Below are positions 29,742 to 40,269 of a DNA stretch of 64,000 nucleotides, in pieces. Within the stretch, counting starts at the first letter, position 1; every line of letters starts with the position of its first letter. The notes under the pieces were generated by a model that was given only the letters and a program-made list of their open reading frames with translations, searched no databases and was not told the DNA's origin. Made by a program: the position numbers and the translations under genes. This DNA comes from Gilliamella apicola (GTDB taxonomy: Bacteria; Pseudomonadota; Gammaproteobacteria; Enterobacterales; Orbaceae): assembly GCF_003202915.1 (NCBI RefSeq), contig NZ_QGLP01000004.1, forward strand, positions 310,001-374,000, in the 5' to 3' direction.

Positions 29742-30074
29742 TTATTCTTCTTCTTCAATTACTGCATTTTTAATACTGTCAAATGCGCGGCGTGATTCGC
29801 CTTTATGTTGAAGTTTATTTAACTGTTTTTCAAGTTTAGCAATTAAATCATTAATAGCTGCATACATGTCAATGTGTTTAGCGGAAGCAACGAGTGGCGA
29901 ACCTTTGGTTGCAATAGTTGCATCAACAATAAATCCATCAGGCTCTTTAGATAAAATAAAGTGAGGGTTGATTAGTAAAGCTCTCCATTTATCTAGTTTC
30001 GAGAACTTATCTTCAAGATAGCTACGAATTGCAGGGGTAATATCCATTTGTTTACTGGTAATACTTAAAGTCAT
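29742..30074 (-). CDS. raiA: Ribosome-associated inhibitor RaiA (YfiA)
   Basis: A 110-residue protein (E. coli 113) with [20 protein letters not shown] at the start, [18 protein letters not shown], and [17 protein letters not shown]. An acidic EEEE tail replaces the longer C-terminus of HPF long forms. RaiA binds the 30S decoding site and blocks initiation in stationary phase or cold. It is upstream of pheA on the same strand, as in E. coli. Confidence 0.94.
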   Translation of the reverse strand: MTLSITSKQMDITPAIRSYLEDKFSKLDKWRALLINPHFILSKEPDGFIVDATIATKGSPLVASAKHIDMYAAINDLIAKLEKQLNKLQHKGESRRAFDSIKNAVIEEEE

Positions 30075-30324
30075 AATTGACCTCCACTATGTTTACTTTC
30101 TAATTGAGCTTATATAATTATTCTATTGATTACATTGACAAATTTTTTACCTTTCGTCAATAAATAATTTTGTTTTGCATAAACTTTTTGTGAGTTTTGT
30201 CTAAAATAATTACCACTAATTGTTATTAAAGTAGACTAAACTGCTGTTAAACTAATTTTTATTATATACTGTGGCTTATTGAAATTAATTTAAAGTATAA
30301 GTTCAATTGTTTAATGAGGAAAAT

Positions 30325-31065
30325 GTGAGTTATTTAGATAATATTAAGATTGTTTTAGTGGAAACTTCTCATACGGGTAATATGGGATCAGCTGCTCGGG
30401 CAATGAAGACCATGGGATTATCCAATTTATGTTTAGTTAATCCAATAATAAAACCAGATTCCCAATCAATTTCACTGGCAGCCGGCGCGAGTGATATTAT
30501 CAAACAAGCTCAAATTTTCTCATCCCTTGAAGCGGCGGTTGCCGATTGTTCGTTGGTTATTGGTACCAGTGCGCGTCCACGAAGTTTGCAATGGCCCAAT
30601 TTAACGCCGAAAGAGTGTGGGGACAAAATTATTGCTGAAGCTTGTCGTCATGCTCAAGTTGCTTTGGTTTTTGGTCGTGAACGAGTCGGGCTAACCAACG
30701 ATGAATTACAAAAATGCCACTTTCATGTTAGTATTCCGGCTAATCCTGACTATAGCTCTTTAAATTTAGCGATGTCAGTTCAAGTTCTTAGTTACGAAAT
30801 TCGCATGTCGCTGTTGTCTGCTCAAGAGGCATCAATAAAATTAGATGAACAGGATATCAATGAAGTTCATTACCCTAAAGATGAAGATATTGAACGTTTT
30901 TATCAACATTTAGAGCAGACATTATTACAAACTGGCTTTATTAACCCTCACCATCCAGGGCAAATTATGGGGCGTTTACGGCGATTATTTACTCGAGCTC
31001 GTATCGAACAGCAAGAACTCAATATTTTACGGGGAATTTTAACCTCTATAGACAAAAAACAGTAA
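30325..31065 (+). CDS. trmJ: tRNA (Cm32/Um32) methyltransferase TrmJ
   Basis: A 246-residue SPOUT-class methyltransferase from the GTG at 30325 ([19 protein letters not shown]); GAGGA lies 6-10 bases upstream. The in-frame ATG at 30307 would add six residues not seen in the family. Motifs: [29 protein letters not shown] and [14 protein letters not shown] at the trefoil knot. It methylates the ribose at position 32 of several tRNAs. The isc operon that follows trmJ in enterobacteria is not here. Confidence 0.94.
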   Translation: MSYLDNIKIVLVETSHTGNMGSAARAMKTMGLSNLCLVNPIIKPDSQSISLAAGASDIIKQAQIFSSLEAAVADCSLVIGTSARPRSLQWPNLTPKECGDKIIAEACRHAQVALVFGRERVGLTNDELQKCHFHVSIPANPDYSSLNLAMSVQVLSYEIRMSLLSAQEASIKLDEQDINEVHYPKDEDIERFYQHLEQTLLQTGFINPHHPGQIMGRLRRLFTRARIEQQELNILRGILTSIDKKQ

Positions 31066-31070
31066 GATTT

Positions 31071-31105
31071 ATCCCCTAGCTTATTACTAATCTAGGGGGA
31101 TTTTA
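31071..31105 (+). terminator. Terminator between trmJ and cysS
   Basis: ATCCCCTAG / CTAGGGGGAT forms a GC-rich stem around a 12-base loop, followed by TTTTAA. It is placed between convergent genes and can serve trmJ. Confidence 0.65.
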
Positions 31106-31115
31106 ACTTACTGCA

Positions 31116-32507
31116 TTAACTCTTTTTACGCCATGTTGTGCCGTTAGCACCATCTTCTAGAATAATATTCATTTGATTAAGTTTATCTCGAGCTTCATCA
31201 GCTAAAGCCCAATTCTTACTTGCACGAGCATCGTTACGTTGTTTGATCAAGGCTTCAATCAGTTGTGTATCCTCATCATCTTGGCTATTACCCTGTAAAA
31301 ATTTAACAGGATCTTGTTCAAGCAAGCCTAGTACCGACGATAAAGAGCGTAGCTCAGCGGCAAGTTCATTCGCTAATGGCATATCATTTTCAGCTTTAGC
31401 TTTATTAATCTCTCTAGCCAAGTCAAATAATGTTGAATAGGCTTCAGGCGTGTTGAAGTCATCATCCATCGCCTGACAAAATTGTCGATGATAATCACTA
31501 TCTGGTGTGTTGTGTGGATAGTTTGCATCGGTATCTCTTAAAGCGGTATAAAGTCTTTCTAAAGCGGTACGAGCTTGTTTAAGATTTTCTTCACTATAGT
31601 TAAGTTGGCTACGATAATGACCTGATAATAAAAAGTAGCGCACAGTTTCTGCATCATAATGTTTTAGTACATCACGGATGGTGAAAAAATTATTTAGTGA
31701 TTTCGACATTTTTTCTTGGTCAATCATTACCATGCCCGAGTGCATCCAATAATTTACATATTGGCCGTCATGGGCACAGGTAGATTGGGCAATCTCATTT
31801 TCATGATGTGGGAACATTAAATCAGATCCGCCACCATGAATATCAAAATGGTTGCCCAATTGATGGCTATTCATAGCAGAGCATTCAATATGCCAACCAG
31901 GTCGGCCTTTACCCCATGGAGAATCCCAACTTGGTTCGTTAGGTTTTGACATCTTCCAGAGTACAAAGTCCATTGGGTTACGTTTTACTTCCACCACATC
32001 AACTCGAGCTCCGGCTTGTAACTGCTCTAAATTTTGGCGTGATAAGATACCGTAATTAGGATCACTATCGACAGAAAACATTACATCACCATTATCAGCA
32101 ATATAAGCATGATCTTTTTTTAGCAATTCTTCAACTAGCTCAATAATTTGTGACATATGACGAGTGGCACGCGGTTCAACATCAGGCCGTTTGATATTCA
32201 GTGCATCAAAATCGGCATACATCTCTGTCAACATGCGATCGGTTAACTGATCACAAGTTTCACCGTTTTCAAGTGCACGTTTAATGATCTTGTCATCAAC
32301 ATCGGTAATATTGCGAACATAAGTAAGATCGTACCCCAAAAAGCGTAAATAACGAGTAACGACATCAAATGCTACAAAAGTACGTCCATGGCCGATATGG
32401 CAAAGGTCATAGATAGTGACACCACAAACATATAGCCCAACTTTGTTGGGGGTAATTGGTTGAAATACTTCTTTTTCTCGAGTTAGTGTATTGAATATTT
32501 TTAGCAT
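31116..32507 (-). CDS. cysS: Cysteinyl-tRNA synthetase
   Basis: A 463-residue class I synthetase. Zinc ligand and HIGH region: [38 protein letters not shown] carries further zinc ligands, and the KMSKS loop is [14 protein letters not shown]. It charges tRNA-Cys. It is monocistronic. Confidence 0.97.
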   Translation of the reverse strand: MLKIFNTLTREKEVFQPITPNKVGLYVCGVTIYDLCHIGHGRTFVAFDVVTRYLRFLGYDLTYVRNITDVDDKIIKRALENGETCDQLTDRMLTEMYADFDALNIKRPDVEPRATRHMSQIIELVEELLKKDHAYIADNGDVMFSVDSDPNYGILSRQNLEQLQAGARVDVVEVKRNPMDFVLWKMSKPNEPSWDSPWGKGRPGWHIECSAMNSHQLGNHFDIHGGGSDLMFPHHENEIAQSTCAHDGQYVNYWMHSGMVMIDQEKMSKSLNNFFTIRDVLKHYDAETVRYFLLSGHYRSQLNYSEENLKQARTALERLYTALRDTDANYPHNTPDSDYHRQFCQAMDDDFNTPEAYSTLFDLAREINKAKAENDMPLANELAAELRSLSSVLGLLEQDPVKFLQGNSQDDEDTQLIEALIKQRNDARASKNWALADEARDKLNQMNIILEDGANGTTWRKKS

Positions 32508-32691
32508 TATTATCAGCTGCTCATGTCAAATTGCGATTAGCGCTTAATATAACAAAAATCTGAGTATGGCGGAATGAATTATTCTACTCTTCAAGATTAA
32601 AAACAGTACAAATAACAATAAATTTTCAATTAACGAAAAATTAAAGAATCGTTAGCCATTAATAACAAAAAGCGGACAATTAATTTGATAA

Positions 32692-32721
32692 AAAATGGCG
32701 AGCTAATTAGCTCGCCATTTT
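32692..32721. terminator. Perfect 30-bp palindromic terminator after the yeaQ-like gene
   Basis: AAAATGGCGAGCTAA and its exact reverse complement meet without a loop. The minus strand continues TTTTTATC, giving a terminator for the yeaQ-like gene. It could act on either strand. Confidence 0.8.
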
Positions 32722-32732
32722 ATTCAGTGAAG

Positions 32733-32975
32733 TTATTTGATTAGTCGGTAAAGGTAAATAAGTAAAATAGACCCAAGCACAGAGATAAACAAACTCGGGA
32801 AGTTAAAACCAGTCACACTACCCCAACCGAAGAAGGTACTGATATAACCACCGACCAATGCGCCAGCTACACCAAGTAGGATAGTTTTTAGTACACCCAC
32901 TTGTCCTAATGGCATAAAAAACTTAGCGATCCATCCAGCAATTAATCCTAGAATAATCCAGCTTAAAATACCCAT
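32733..32975 (-). CDS. GlsB/YeaQ/YmgE family small membrane protein
   Basis: An 80-residue protein with three short membrane segments. It carries the transglycosylase-associated signature: ILSWIILGLIAGWIAKFFMP, then GVAGALVGGYISTFFGWG. These proteins are stress-associated in enterobacteria, with no proven enzymatic role. GAAGGAAATT precedes the ATG. A separate unit with its own terminator. Confidence 0.88.
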   Translation of the reverse strand: MGILSWIILGLIAGWIAKFFMPLGQVGVLKTILLGVAGALVGGYISTFFGWGSVTGFNFPSLFISVLGSILLIYLYRLIK

Positions 32976-33284
32976 GATAATTTCCTTCGTCTAATTAAGT
33001 TAAAAGTTACTTTTTGTAAAGCTTAAAACCTATTGAAGATGACAATAAGCGTTATGAAAGATATAACTTATTAATAAAACGTAAAATTTACAGCTTTAAA
33101 AAAATTGTTATCTAAAAATGAAGAAAAATGATTAATACGTAGATCTGTGTGTAGCGATAAATGTATGTAATGGCATTACAGATAACCTTGCATACAAATA
33201 TTGCATTTAGTTTACAATTATTTTTTCAAATATTCTAGGAATTTTTGGTGTTGCTTAAATGAAGATTTATATCATTATTTGTTA
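32976..33284. other. Non-coding gap upstream of the yeaQ-like gene and downstream of lysC
   Basis: AT-rich sequence without a credible gene. It must contain the promoter of the yeaQ-like gene (minus) near 32980-33050. No conserved RNA or repeat is visible. Confidence 0.5.
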
Positions 33285-33307
33285 GGAGCGATGGTAAAAT
33301 CGCTCCC
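33285..33307 (-). terminator. Probable terminator of lysC
   Basis: GGAGCGAT / ATCGCTCC, 8-bp stem with a 6-base loop, 10 bases after the lysC stop. The T run on the minus side is weak. Confidence 0.5.
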
Positions 33308-33316
33308 ATTAAGTAA

Positions 33317-34678
33317 TTATTCAAAGATCGTTTTATGTAAAACTTTAATCACCTCTTCTGCATCGTTACTTCTTGCCAGCAGACAAAGATTATGTGTGCT
33401 GGCACCATAACAACAAAGTCGAATAACGAAGTCATCTAAAGCGCCAAAGACTTCCTTAGCGATACCTTTGGTTGTGGTTAAATTGTTACCAATTATGGCT
33501 ATCAATGCTAAATCTTCTTCAACTTCGACATGACATACTGTTGATAATTCGTCGAATAACGCTTTAGTTAATAAGCTATTACCATTAGTATTGGTACCTG
33601 TGGTGTCAATGGTTAATGCAATACTAACTTCAGACGTGGTGACTAAATCAACCGATATATTGTGTTTAGCTAATATAGTAAAGACATTAGCTAAAAAACC
33701 TTGTGCATGCAGCATATTTAAGCTAGTTAGTGTTAGTAATGTCTGTTTACGACGTAGTGCTAACGCTCTAAATGACGGTAATTCAGATTTAATGCTGTGG
33801 GTATTATAAACAATGGTGCCACCTGCTTGTGGGGCTTTACTTGAACCAACAAATACCGGAATATTGCTACGCACCGCCGGAACAAGTGTTGCCGGATGTA
33901 AGACTTTAGCACCAAAAGTGGCCATTTCGGCTGCTTCAGCAAACGATATTTCGTCAATACGTTTTGCACCAGAAGTGATGCGTGGGTCGGTGGTATAAAT
34001 GCCAGCAACATCAGTCCAGATATCGATTTGTGTTGCATTTAATGCTTCGCCAAGTAAGGCGGCGGTGTAATCACTACCACCACGACCTAACGTGGTAGTT
34101 TTGCCTGTACTTTCACTACCAATAAAGCCTTGAGTAACCACGATAGTTTCTGGATTTAATGATTTTAAATGTGCGCAACAAAGTTGTTTAATTTCGTCAA
34201 TTTTTGGTACTGCTTTACCAAATTTATCATCGGTTCGCATCACTTTTCGTACATCAAACCAAATGGCATTTTTTTGTTTTTCTTTTAATATTTCGACAAA
34301 TAGTTTTGATGACATGATTTCGCCATAACTGACTAATTCATCTGTCAGCGCTGGGGAGGTGGCTAAACTTGCTGCTTCTGATAATGAAGCAATATTGGCA
34401 ATTATTTGGTCAATTTCAGCGCGTAAAGTTGGATTTTCAGGTAAATTTTCTAAAATGCTATATTGAATCGATTGAATTTTAGCAATATGTTTTGATCTGA
34501 TATTGATATCACGACCTTCGGCTAAGGCTACCAATAAATTGGTTATCCCCGCAGAAGCAGACAACACAACGACTTTGACGTTAGGATTAGCTATGACAAT
34601 ATTGGCACTGTTAACCATTGCTGGATAATCTGCAACGCTAGTACCACCGAATTTAGCAATTATAAATGATGTTTCCAT
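33317..34678 (-). CDS. lysC: Lysine-sensitive aspartokinase III
   Basis: A 453-residue aspartate kinase. The N-terminal KFGGTSVADYPAM is the kinase signature. ITTLGRGGSDYTAALLGEAL is present as TTTLGRGGSDYTAAL. Two ACT domains fill residues about 310-450. No homoserine dehydrogenase is fused. It catalyses the first step towards lysine, threonine and methionine. The 355-base leader holds a lysine riboswitch, so control is by lysine at RNA level, and probably also allosteric. Confidence 0.95.
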   Translation of the reverse strand: METSFIIAKFGGTSVADYPAMVNSANIVIANPNVKVVVLSASAGITNLLVALAEGRDINIRSKHIAKIQSIQYSILENLPENPTLRAEIDQIIANIASLSEAASLATSPALTDELVSYGEIMSSKLFVEILKEKQKNAIWFDVRKVMRTDDKFGKAVPKIDEIKQLCCAHLKSLNPETIVVTQGFIGSESTGKTTTLGRGGSDYTAALLGEALNATQIDIWTDVAGIYTTDPRITSGAKRIDEISFAEAAEMATFGAKVLHPATLVPAVRSNIPVFVGSSKAPQAGGTIVYNTHSIKSELPSFRALALRRKQTLLTLTSLNMLHAQGFLANVFTILAKHNISVDLVTTSEVSIALTIDTTGTNTNGNSLLTKALFDELSTVCHVEVEEDLALIAIIGNNLTTTKGIAKEVFGALDDFVIRLCCYGASTHNLCLLARSNDAEEVIKVLHKTIFE

Positions 34679-34750
34679 GAATTCCTCATATTAAAAATTT
34701 TTATTTTTAACAGAGACAGAGCGGGCATGTCCTATTACAGCAAAAAATAC

Positions 34751-34922
34751 ATACCGTGAAGCGCTCCACCTGTTAGGGTGACAACCCAAGGGATTCAGCC
34801 CTTGCAGTCGATTTAATTGTTTTCTGGATTAACAATCAAACCTCGGCATTACACCCCCTCAATTATTTATCAACGGTTCCAGCACCTAAAATAATCTACC
34901 TGAGTAATGCGCCTCTTCTTTT
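34751..34922 (-). ncRNA. Lysine riboswitch (L box) ahead of lysC
   Basis: Read on minus, the leader contains the conserved L-box blocks in order: AGAAGAGGCGC, a TAGGTGCTGGAACC-like segment, GAGGGGGTG followed by GCCGAGGT, GGGCTGAATCCC with its GGTTGTCACC partner, and GGTGGAGCGCTTC. These match the five-way junction of the E. coli lysC leader. Binding of lysine is expected to block lysC expression. About 70 bases separate the aptamer from the lysC ATG. Confidence 0.93.
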
Positions 34923-35033
34923 CGTAATTTTAATTACAAAATCAGTGCCATATAGGATTAACGATTTTGCCAAGTGTGTCAATAGGTTAAATATTAAAAA
35001 AAATATTTGTTTTCGCTAATATAGCCCCTTTAT

Positions 35034-35492
35034 TTATAAGCTTCGTTCAAATAATTCAATAATGGTTTGATATAATTTTTTTACCGAACACTCCTTAGTT
35101 GGTGTACTAAAAATCGTATCATCACCAGCAATTGACCCTAAAATTCCTTCTGACTTACCAATTGAATCTAACAATCTGGCAATCAGTTGCGCAGCTCCCG
35201 GACTGGTACGAATAACTACCATTGAATTATTGTAATCGATATCCAATACTAAATTTTTTAAAGGGCTACTTGTTGTAGGTACACTCATTTCGGCGGGTAA
35301 ACAATAAACCATTTCAGATTTTGCATTGCGAGTTCTTACCGCACCAAATTTGGTTAACATTCTGGATACCTTGGATTGATTAATATTATCAAATCCTTGT
35401 TCTTGTAAGGCTTGTACGATACCTATCTGAGAACTAAACTTTTCCTGTAAAAGCATTTCTTTAAAAGTTTTAGTGAGATCGTTTTGTTTCAT
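35034..35492 (-). CDS. argR: Arginine repressor ArgR
   Basis: A 152-residue protein. The winged helix (1-70) shows [20 protein letters not shown]. The C-terminal oligomerisation and arginine-binding domain has [15 protein letters not shown] and [11 protein letters not shown]. Hexameric ArgR with arginine represses arginine genes and aids cer-type recombination. The malate dehydrogenase gene, often divergent from argR, is not adjacent. Upstream AT-rich sequence may hold ARG boxes, but none is clear. Confidence 0.94.
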   Translation of the reverse strand: MKQNDLTKTFKEMLLQEKFSSQIGIVQALQEQGFDNINQSKVSRMLTKFGAVRTRNAKSEMVYCLPAEMSVPTTSSPLKNLVLDIDYNNSMVVIRTSPGAAQLIARLLDSIGKSEGILGSIAGDDTIFSTPTKECSVKKLYQTIIELFERSL

Positions 35493-35685
35493 ACTGTTCC
35501 TTTAAATTTAATTTATGACCAATTAACTCAATTGAATTAATTAACCGTTTTAGCTGATTAACTAAAATTACGTGATTTTAGTGAATAATTCTGCAATTAT
35601 TGATATCTAGAGTGATGCGTTTATCAATCTTACCATTTGAATAGTGAATATAATCCACATAATTATGCATGATATTTGCATAAAA

Positions 35686-36264
35686 TTAAAGGTTGGATTT
35701 GCTGGCATTTTTCGGTCGAAAAGCTTTAACGATGTGATCATGGGTTTCGATATAGGGACCTTCTAATAAGTCAATACAATATGGAACACTGGCAAAAATA
35801 CCAGTCACCATAGTGTTACCTTGGCTATCTTTAACACCTTCTAGCGTTTCTTTGATTGATTTTGGTCGACCGGGTAAATTCAGAATTAAACATTGCTTAC
35901 GAATGACACCAACTTGTCTGGACAAGATCGCAGTTGGCACAAAATGTAAACTAATTTGTCGCATTTGTTCGCCAAAACCTGGCATTAATCGGTCAGCAAT
36001 TGCTAAGGTTGCATCTGGAGTAACATCTCTAATTGCTGGCCCTGTACCGCCAGTAGTTAATATTAGATGGCATTGCAACTTATCTACCAATTCGCATAAA
36101 ATCTCTTCAATGATTAGTTGTTCATCAGGAATAATACGTTGTTCGGTAATAAATGGTGTTTTTAAGGCTGTCTGTAACCATGATAACAGCGCTGGAATAC
36201 CTTCATCTTGATAAACACCTTGTGATGCTCTATCCGATACTGAAACCAAACCAATTTTGATCAT
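35686..36264 (-). CDS. mog: Molybdopterin adenylyltransferase Mog
   Basis: A 192-residue MoaB/Mog-fold protein. The ATG at 36262-36264 (MIKIGLVSVSDRASQGVY) has AAGGA at good spacing and fits the family better than a TTG nine bases earlier. LTTGGTGPAIRDVTPDAT is the molybdopterin-binding signature. LSRQVGVIRKQCLILNLPG and FASVPYCIDLLEG also match E. coli Mog. It adenylates molybdopterin before molybdate insertion. It implies molybdoenzymes elsewhere in the genome. Confidence 0.95.
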   Translation of the reverse strand: MIKIGLVSVSDRASQGVYQDEGIPALLSWLQTALKTPFITEQRIIPDEQLIIEEILCELVDKLQCHLILTTGGTGPAIRDVTPDATLAIADRLMPGFGEQMRQISLHFVPTAILSRQVGVIRKQCLILNLPGRPKSIKETLEGVKDSQGNTMVTGIFASVPYCIDLLEGPYIETHDHIVKAFRPKNASKSNL

Positions 36265-36414
36265 AACCTGCAATCCTTAATCTTATATTTATCTAATCAT
36301 TATATTGTTAGCATTAAAAATTGAATTAATCTTAAAATCATAACAATACCGTCGAACGGTCAAACATGATATCATATTATATAAATAACAAATTATAGAA
36401 TTAGGATTCATTTT

Positions 36415-37359
36415 ATGTCATCAACGCCCGCACTAGAGCTCATAGCGCTCAAGAAAAAATATAAAAATGGTGTAGAAGCATTAAAAGGAATTAATTTAAC
36501 CGTGCAAGCAGGGGATTTTTATGCTTTGCTCGGTCCTAATGGGGCAGGTAAATCAACCACCATTGGTATAATTAGTTCTTTAGTTACCAAAACCTCTGGG
36601 CAGGTTAAAATCTTTGGATATGATTTAGACAGTGATGTTGTTAATGCAAAAAGGCAATTAGGTCTGGTGCCGCAGGAGTTCAACTTTAATCAATTTGAAA
36701 AAGTTTTACAAATTGTTACCAACCAAGGTGGTTACTATGGCTTGCCACGCAAATTAGCTTTACAACGAGCAGAAAAATATCTACGTATTTTGGATTTGTG
36801 GGATAAACGTCATAGTCGAGCCTGTATGTTATCTGGCGGAATGAAAAGACGGCTGATGATAGCTAGAGCACTTATCCATGAACCAAAATTACTCATTCTT
36901 GATGAACCAACCGCAGGGGTTGATATTGAAGTACGCCGTTCTATGTGGGATTTTCTACGAGAAATTAATCGTCAAGGTATTACCATTATATTAACGACTC
37001 ACTATTTGGAAGAAGCTGAAATGCTATGTCGCCACATAGGTATTATTCAGCGTGGTGAATTAGTTGCTAATTCATCAATGCGTGATTTGTTAGCTAAAAG
37101 TCAGTCTGAAACCATTGTTATTGATTATGTTCCGACCGCTACACCTATTGCGCTAAATGGTTATACTTTTACGGATGTTGAGTCAGGAATGTTAGAGGTT
37201 AAAGTAGATAAACAACATAGATTAAATCAACTATTTGAACAACTCAATCAACAAGATATTAAAGTGATTAGTGTTCGTAATAAAGCCAATCGATTAGAAG
37301 AATTATTTGTAGATTTATTACATAACGATACAAAAGCTAAAGGAGCTATTGATGAATAA
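36415..37359 (+). CDS. yadG: ABC transporter ATP-binding protein, YadG-like
   Basis: A 314-residue ATPase. Walker A is GPNGAGKSTT, the signature is LSGGMKRRLMIARAL, and Walker B is LLILDEPTAGVD. The C-terminal extension (about 230-314) is typical of the ABC-2 exporter group. The next gene overlaps it by 8 bases and encodes the permease. The pair resembles E. coli YadG/YadH, whose substrate is unknown. Confidence 0.87.
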   Translation: MSSTPALELIALKKKYKNGVEALKGINLTVQAGDFYALLGPNGAGKSTTIGIISSLVTKTSGQVKIFGYDLDSDVVNAKRQLGLVPQEFNFNQFEKVLQIVTNQGGYYGLPRKLALQRAEKYLRILDLWDKRHSRACMLSGGMKRRLMIARALIHEPKLLILDEPTAGVDIEVRRSMWDFLREINRQGITIILTTHYLEEAEMLCRHIGIIQRGELVANSSMRDLLAKSQSETIVIDYVPTATPIALNGYTFTDVESGMLEVKVDKQHRLNQLFEQLNQQDIKVISVRNKANRLEELFVDLLHNDTKAKGAIDE

Positions 37360-38122
37360 TTTATACTGGATTGCCTTAAAAAGTATTTGGCGTAAAGAAG
37401 TTACCCGATTTTTAAGGATTTGGATCCAAACATTGATTCCTCCAGTTATTACTATGTCACTTTATTTTGTTATTTTTGGTAATTTGATTGGTTCTCGAGT
37501 TGGAGACATGGGTGGTTTTAGCTATATGGCATTTATTGTCCCCGGTCTAATTATGATGTCGGTAATTACAAACTCTTATACTAACGTTTGTTCTTCATTT
37601 TTTAGTGCTAAATTTCAACGAAATATTGAGGAGCTATTAGTTGCACCAGTGCCTACTCATATTATTATTTTGGGATATGTCGGTGGTGGCGTCATGCGTG
37701 GCTTATTAACAGGCGTTTTAGTTACTATTGTGTCGCTATTGTTTGTAAGATACCAAGTTTATTCATGGCCTTTTGTCATTTTTACCTTATTACTAACCTC
37801 AATTTTGTTTTCATTAGCAGGGTTATTAAATGCTGTATTTGCCAAGACATTTGATGATATTAGCATTATTCCGACTTTTGTACTGACTCCATTAACTTAT
37901 TTGGGGGGCGTGTTTTATTCAATCACCATGTTACCCACTTTTTGGCAATGGGTTTCTAAACTTAATCCAATTGTTTATATGATTAATGGTTTTCGTTATG
38001 GCTTTTTAGGTGTTAGTGATGTGTCATTGATAATTACTTTTTCAATGTTATTACTGTTTGTCAGTATATTATATCTGTTAGCGTGGAAGTTTATTGAAAG
38101 TGGCAGAGGGCTTAGAAGTTAA
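37352..38122 (+). CDS. yadH: ABC-2 type permease, YadH-like
   Basis: A 256-residue permease with six membrane helices. The ATG at 37352 lies within the end of the ATPase gene (TTGATGAATAA junction), with AAAGGAG 9 bases upstream. The ABC-2 hallmark regions are FIVPGLIMMSVITNSYTNV and PLTYLGGVFYSITMLPTFW. It works with the preceding ATPase as a dimer of each. Confidence 0.87.
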   Translation: MNNLYWIALKSIWRKEVTRFLRIWIQTLIPPVITMSLYFVIFGNLIGSRVGDMGGFSYMAFIVPGLIMMSVITNSYTNVCSSFFSAKFQRNIEELLVAPVPTHIIILGYVGGGVMRGLLTGVLVTIVSLLFVRYQVYSWPFVIFTLLLTSILFSLAGLLNAVFAKTFDDISIIPTFVLTPLTYLGGVFYSITMLPTFWQWVSKLNPIVYMINGFRYGFLGVSDVSLIITFSMLLLFVSILYLLAWKFIESGRGLRS

Positions 38123-38148
38123 TTAAATCAGAATAGCGAATCAAAATA

Positions 38149-38172
38149 AACCGCCGACCAATGTCGGCGGAA
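38149..38172 (-). terminator. Terminator after eda
   Basis: CCGCCGAC-CAAT-GTCGGCGG, a perfect 8-bp GC stem. On minus it is followed by TTTATTTT, so it ends eda; it also lies 27 bases past yadH. The same stem sequence recurs at 42182-42200. Confidence 0.75.
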
Positions 38173-38177
38173 AAGTA

Positions 38178-38816
38178 TTATTGAGCACCGGCAACCGCTT
38201 CTTTGGCCATTTCAGTGATTTTAGCAAAATCACCTTTAGCAATCGCATCTGTAGGGATAAACCAAGTTCCACCTACACAAAGTACATTATCAAGTGCTAA
38301 ATAGTCACGATAGTTTTTCGGATTTACACCACCAGTTGGGCAGAATTTCATATAACCACAAGGACCAGCAAATGCTTTTAACGCTGCAACCCCGCCATTT
38401 ATTTCAGCCGGGAAGAATTTCAATGCTGTTAAGCCATATTCTTGGGCAGTTAATAATTCTGAAATAGTTGCAATCCCAGGAATAACCGGTACAGAACCTT
38501 CAACTGCTGCTTTTAAAATAGAATCAGTAATACCCGGAGTGATGATAAATTCCACACCAGCTTCAGTGGCTTGTTTAAGTTGCTCAACGCTGGTTACTGT
38601 ACCCGCACCCACTACCGCCTCAGGTACTTCTTTAATAATTTTCTTAATTGCGTCAAGTGCACAAGCTGTTCTTAAAGTGACTTCAAGTACTTTTACACCG
38701 CCAGCAATTAACGCTTTAGCTAAAGGAACTGCATCTTCTAAACGCTCGATAACAATAACCGGTACTACTGGACCCAATGTTAGAATATCTTCTGCGCTTT
38801 TTTTCCAATTTTTCAT
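38178..38816 (-). CDS. eda: KDPG/KHG aldolase
   Basis: A 212-residue class I aldolase. The Schiff-base lysine is in [14 protein letters not shown], and the conserved glutamate is in [30 protein letters not shown] binds phosphate. It splits 2-keto-3-deoxy-6-phosphogluconate into pyruvate and glyceraldehyde-3-phosphate. edd is not adjacent, so Entner-Doudoroff use versus uronate breakdown cannot be judged here. Confidence 0.95.
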   Translation of the reverse strand: MKNWKKSAEDILTLGPVVPVIVIERLEDAVPLAKALIAGGVKVLEVTLRTACALDAIKKIIKEVPEAVVGAGTVTSVEQLKQATEAGVEFIITPGITDSILKAAVEGSVPVIPGIATISELLTAQEYGLTALKFFPAEINGGVAALKAFAGPCGYMKFCPTGGVNPKNYRDYLALDNVLCVGGTWFIPTDAIAKGDFAKITEMAKEAVAGAQ

Positions 38817-38851
38817 ATGTATTACCTATACTTTATTTACTTCTATACAGC

Positions 38852-38881
38852 AATAAGCCCTCAAACTATAGAGGGCTTATT
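38852..38881. terminator. Hairpin between accC and eda
   Basis: AATAAGCCCTC / GAGGGCTTATT, an 11-bp perfect stem with an 8-base loop. The T run lies on the plus side only, so on the transcribed minus strand it may act as an attenuator or 3' stabiliser rather than a full terminator. Confidence 0.5.
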
Positions 38882-38882
38882 T

Positions 38883-40229
38883 TTACTCATAAATACCTAG
38901 TTTCTTCTCTAGATAGTGAATGTTGGTACCACCTTTTATGAAACCTTCATCATTCAAAATTTCTAGATGAAGTTCAATATTGGTTTTTATGCCGTCAATA
39001 ACCAGTTCTGCTAATGCATTCTTCATGCGAGCAATGGCGACTTCACGAGTTTCACCATAGGCGATTAATTTTCCGATCATTGAATCATAATATGGCGGCA
39101 CACTATAACCAGCATATATATGTGATTCCCAACGAATACCAAATCCTCCCGGCGCATGGAAGCGAGTAATTTTCCCCGGTGAAGGCATAAATGTTTTTGG
39201 ATCTTCGGCATTAATTCGACACTCTATTGCATGACCTTTGATTTTAATATCATTTTGATCAATTGATAAAGGTTGACCTGCGGCAATCAGAATTTGTTCA
39301 CGAATAAGATCAATACCAGTAACCATTTCAGTAACTGGATGTTCTACTTGAATACGGGTATTCATTTCGATGAAATAGAATTCGCCATTTTCAAATAAAA
39401 ATTCAAAAGTACCTGCACCACGATATCCGATTTCGATACAGGCATTAACACAACGTTCACCGATGAATTTACGCATTTTTGGTGTAATACCAACTGCTGG
39501 CGCTTCTTCAAGCACTTTCTGGTGACGTCGTTGCATTGAGCAATCACGTTCTCCCAAATAAACAGCATGCCCCTGACCATCAGACAAAACCTGAATTTCG
39601 ATATGACGAGGGTTTTCAAGGAATTTTTCCATGTAGACCATGTCATTATTAAATGCAGTTTTGGCTTCAAGCTTAGTCATTTTGATTGATTGCTCAAGGT
39701 CTTTTTCTTCTCGAACAATTCGCATTCCGCGACCACCGCCACCACCAGATGCTTTAATAATAACAGGATAACCAATTTTTTTCGCAATTTGCTTATTGGT
39801 CTCCATATTGCTACCTAGTGGACCATCAGAACCAGGAACACAAGGCACACCTGCTTTTTTCATCGCTTCAATAGCTGATACTTTGTCACCCATTAAGCGT
39901 ATAGTATCTGGTTTTGGGCCAATAAATATAAAGCCTGAACGTTCAACCTGTTCAGCAAAATCTGCATTTTCTGATAAAAATCCATATCCAGGATGAATAG
40001 CTGCGGCGCCGGTTACTTCGGCGGCAGAGATTAATGCAGGGATATTAAGATAACTTTTGGCAGAAGCTGCTGGACCTATACAAACGGTTTCGTCTGCAAG
40101 TAAAACATGTTTCAAATCTTTATCTGCCGAAGAGTGAACAGCGACAGTTTTAATTCCAAGTTCTTTACATGCTCGCAAGATGCGAAGAGCGATCTCTCCG
40201 CGGTTAGCAATAAGAATTTTATCAAGCAT
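38883..40229 (-). CDS. accC: Biotin carboxylase subunit of acetyl-CoA carboxylase
   Basis: A 448-residue ATP-grasp enzyme. The start [17 protein letters not shown] matches E. coli AccC; an ATG two codons earlier is also possible. The glycine-rich ATP loop is [11 protein letters not shown], and [15 protein letters not shown] and [12 protein letters not shown] are conserved. It carboxylates biotin on AccB, the first step of fatty acid synthesis. It follows accB in one operon, separated by about 40 bases. Confidence 0.97.
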   Translation of the reverse strand: MLDKILIANRGEIALRILRACKELGIKTVAVHSSADKDLKHVLLADETVCIGPAASAKSYLNIPALISAAEVTGAAAIHPGYGFLSENADFAEQVERSGFIFIGPKPDTIRLMGDKVSAIEAMKKAGVPCVPGSDGPLGSNMETNKQIAKKIGYPVIIKASGGGGGRGMRIVREEKDLEQSIKMTKLEAKTAFNNDMVYMEKFLENPRHIEIQVLSDGQGHAVYLGERDCSMQRRHQKVLEEAPAVGITPKMRKFIGERCVNACIEIGYRGAGTFEFLFENGEFYFIEMNTRIQVEHPVTEMVTGIDLIREQILIAAGQPLSIDQNDIKIKGHAIECRINAEDPKTFMPSPGKITRFHAPGGFGIRWESHIYAGYSVPPYYDSMIGKLIAYGETREVAIARMKNALAELVIDGIKTNIELHLEILNDEGFIKGGTNIHYLEKKLGIYE

Positions 40230-40269
40230 ATTCAATCTCTTAATCGTTTAAGTTAATAAATAATTCTGA

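Noticed and set aside
35500-35680. ARG-box-like sequences (TGAAT with AT-rich spacers) upstream of argR
   Set aside because: No pair of good half-sites at correct spacing; background AT content gives many partial hits.
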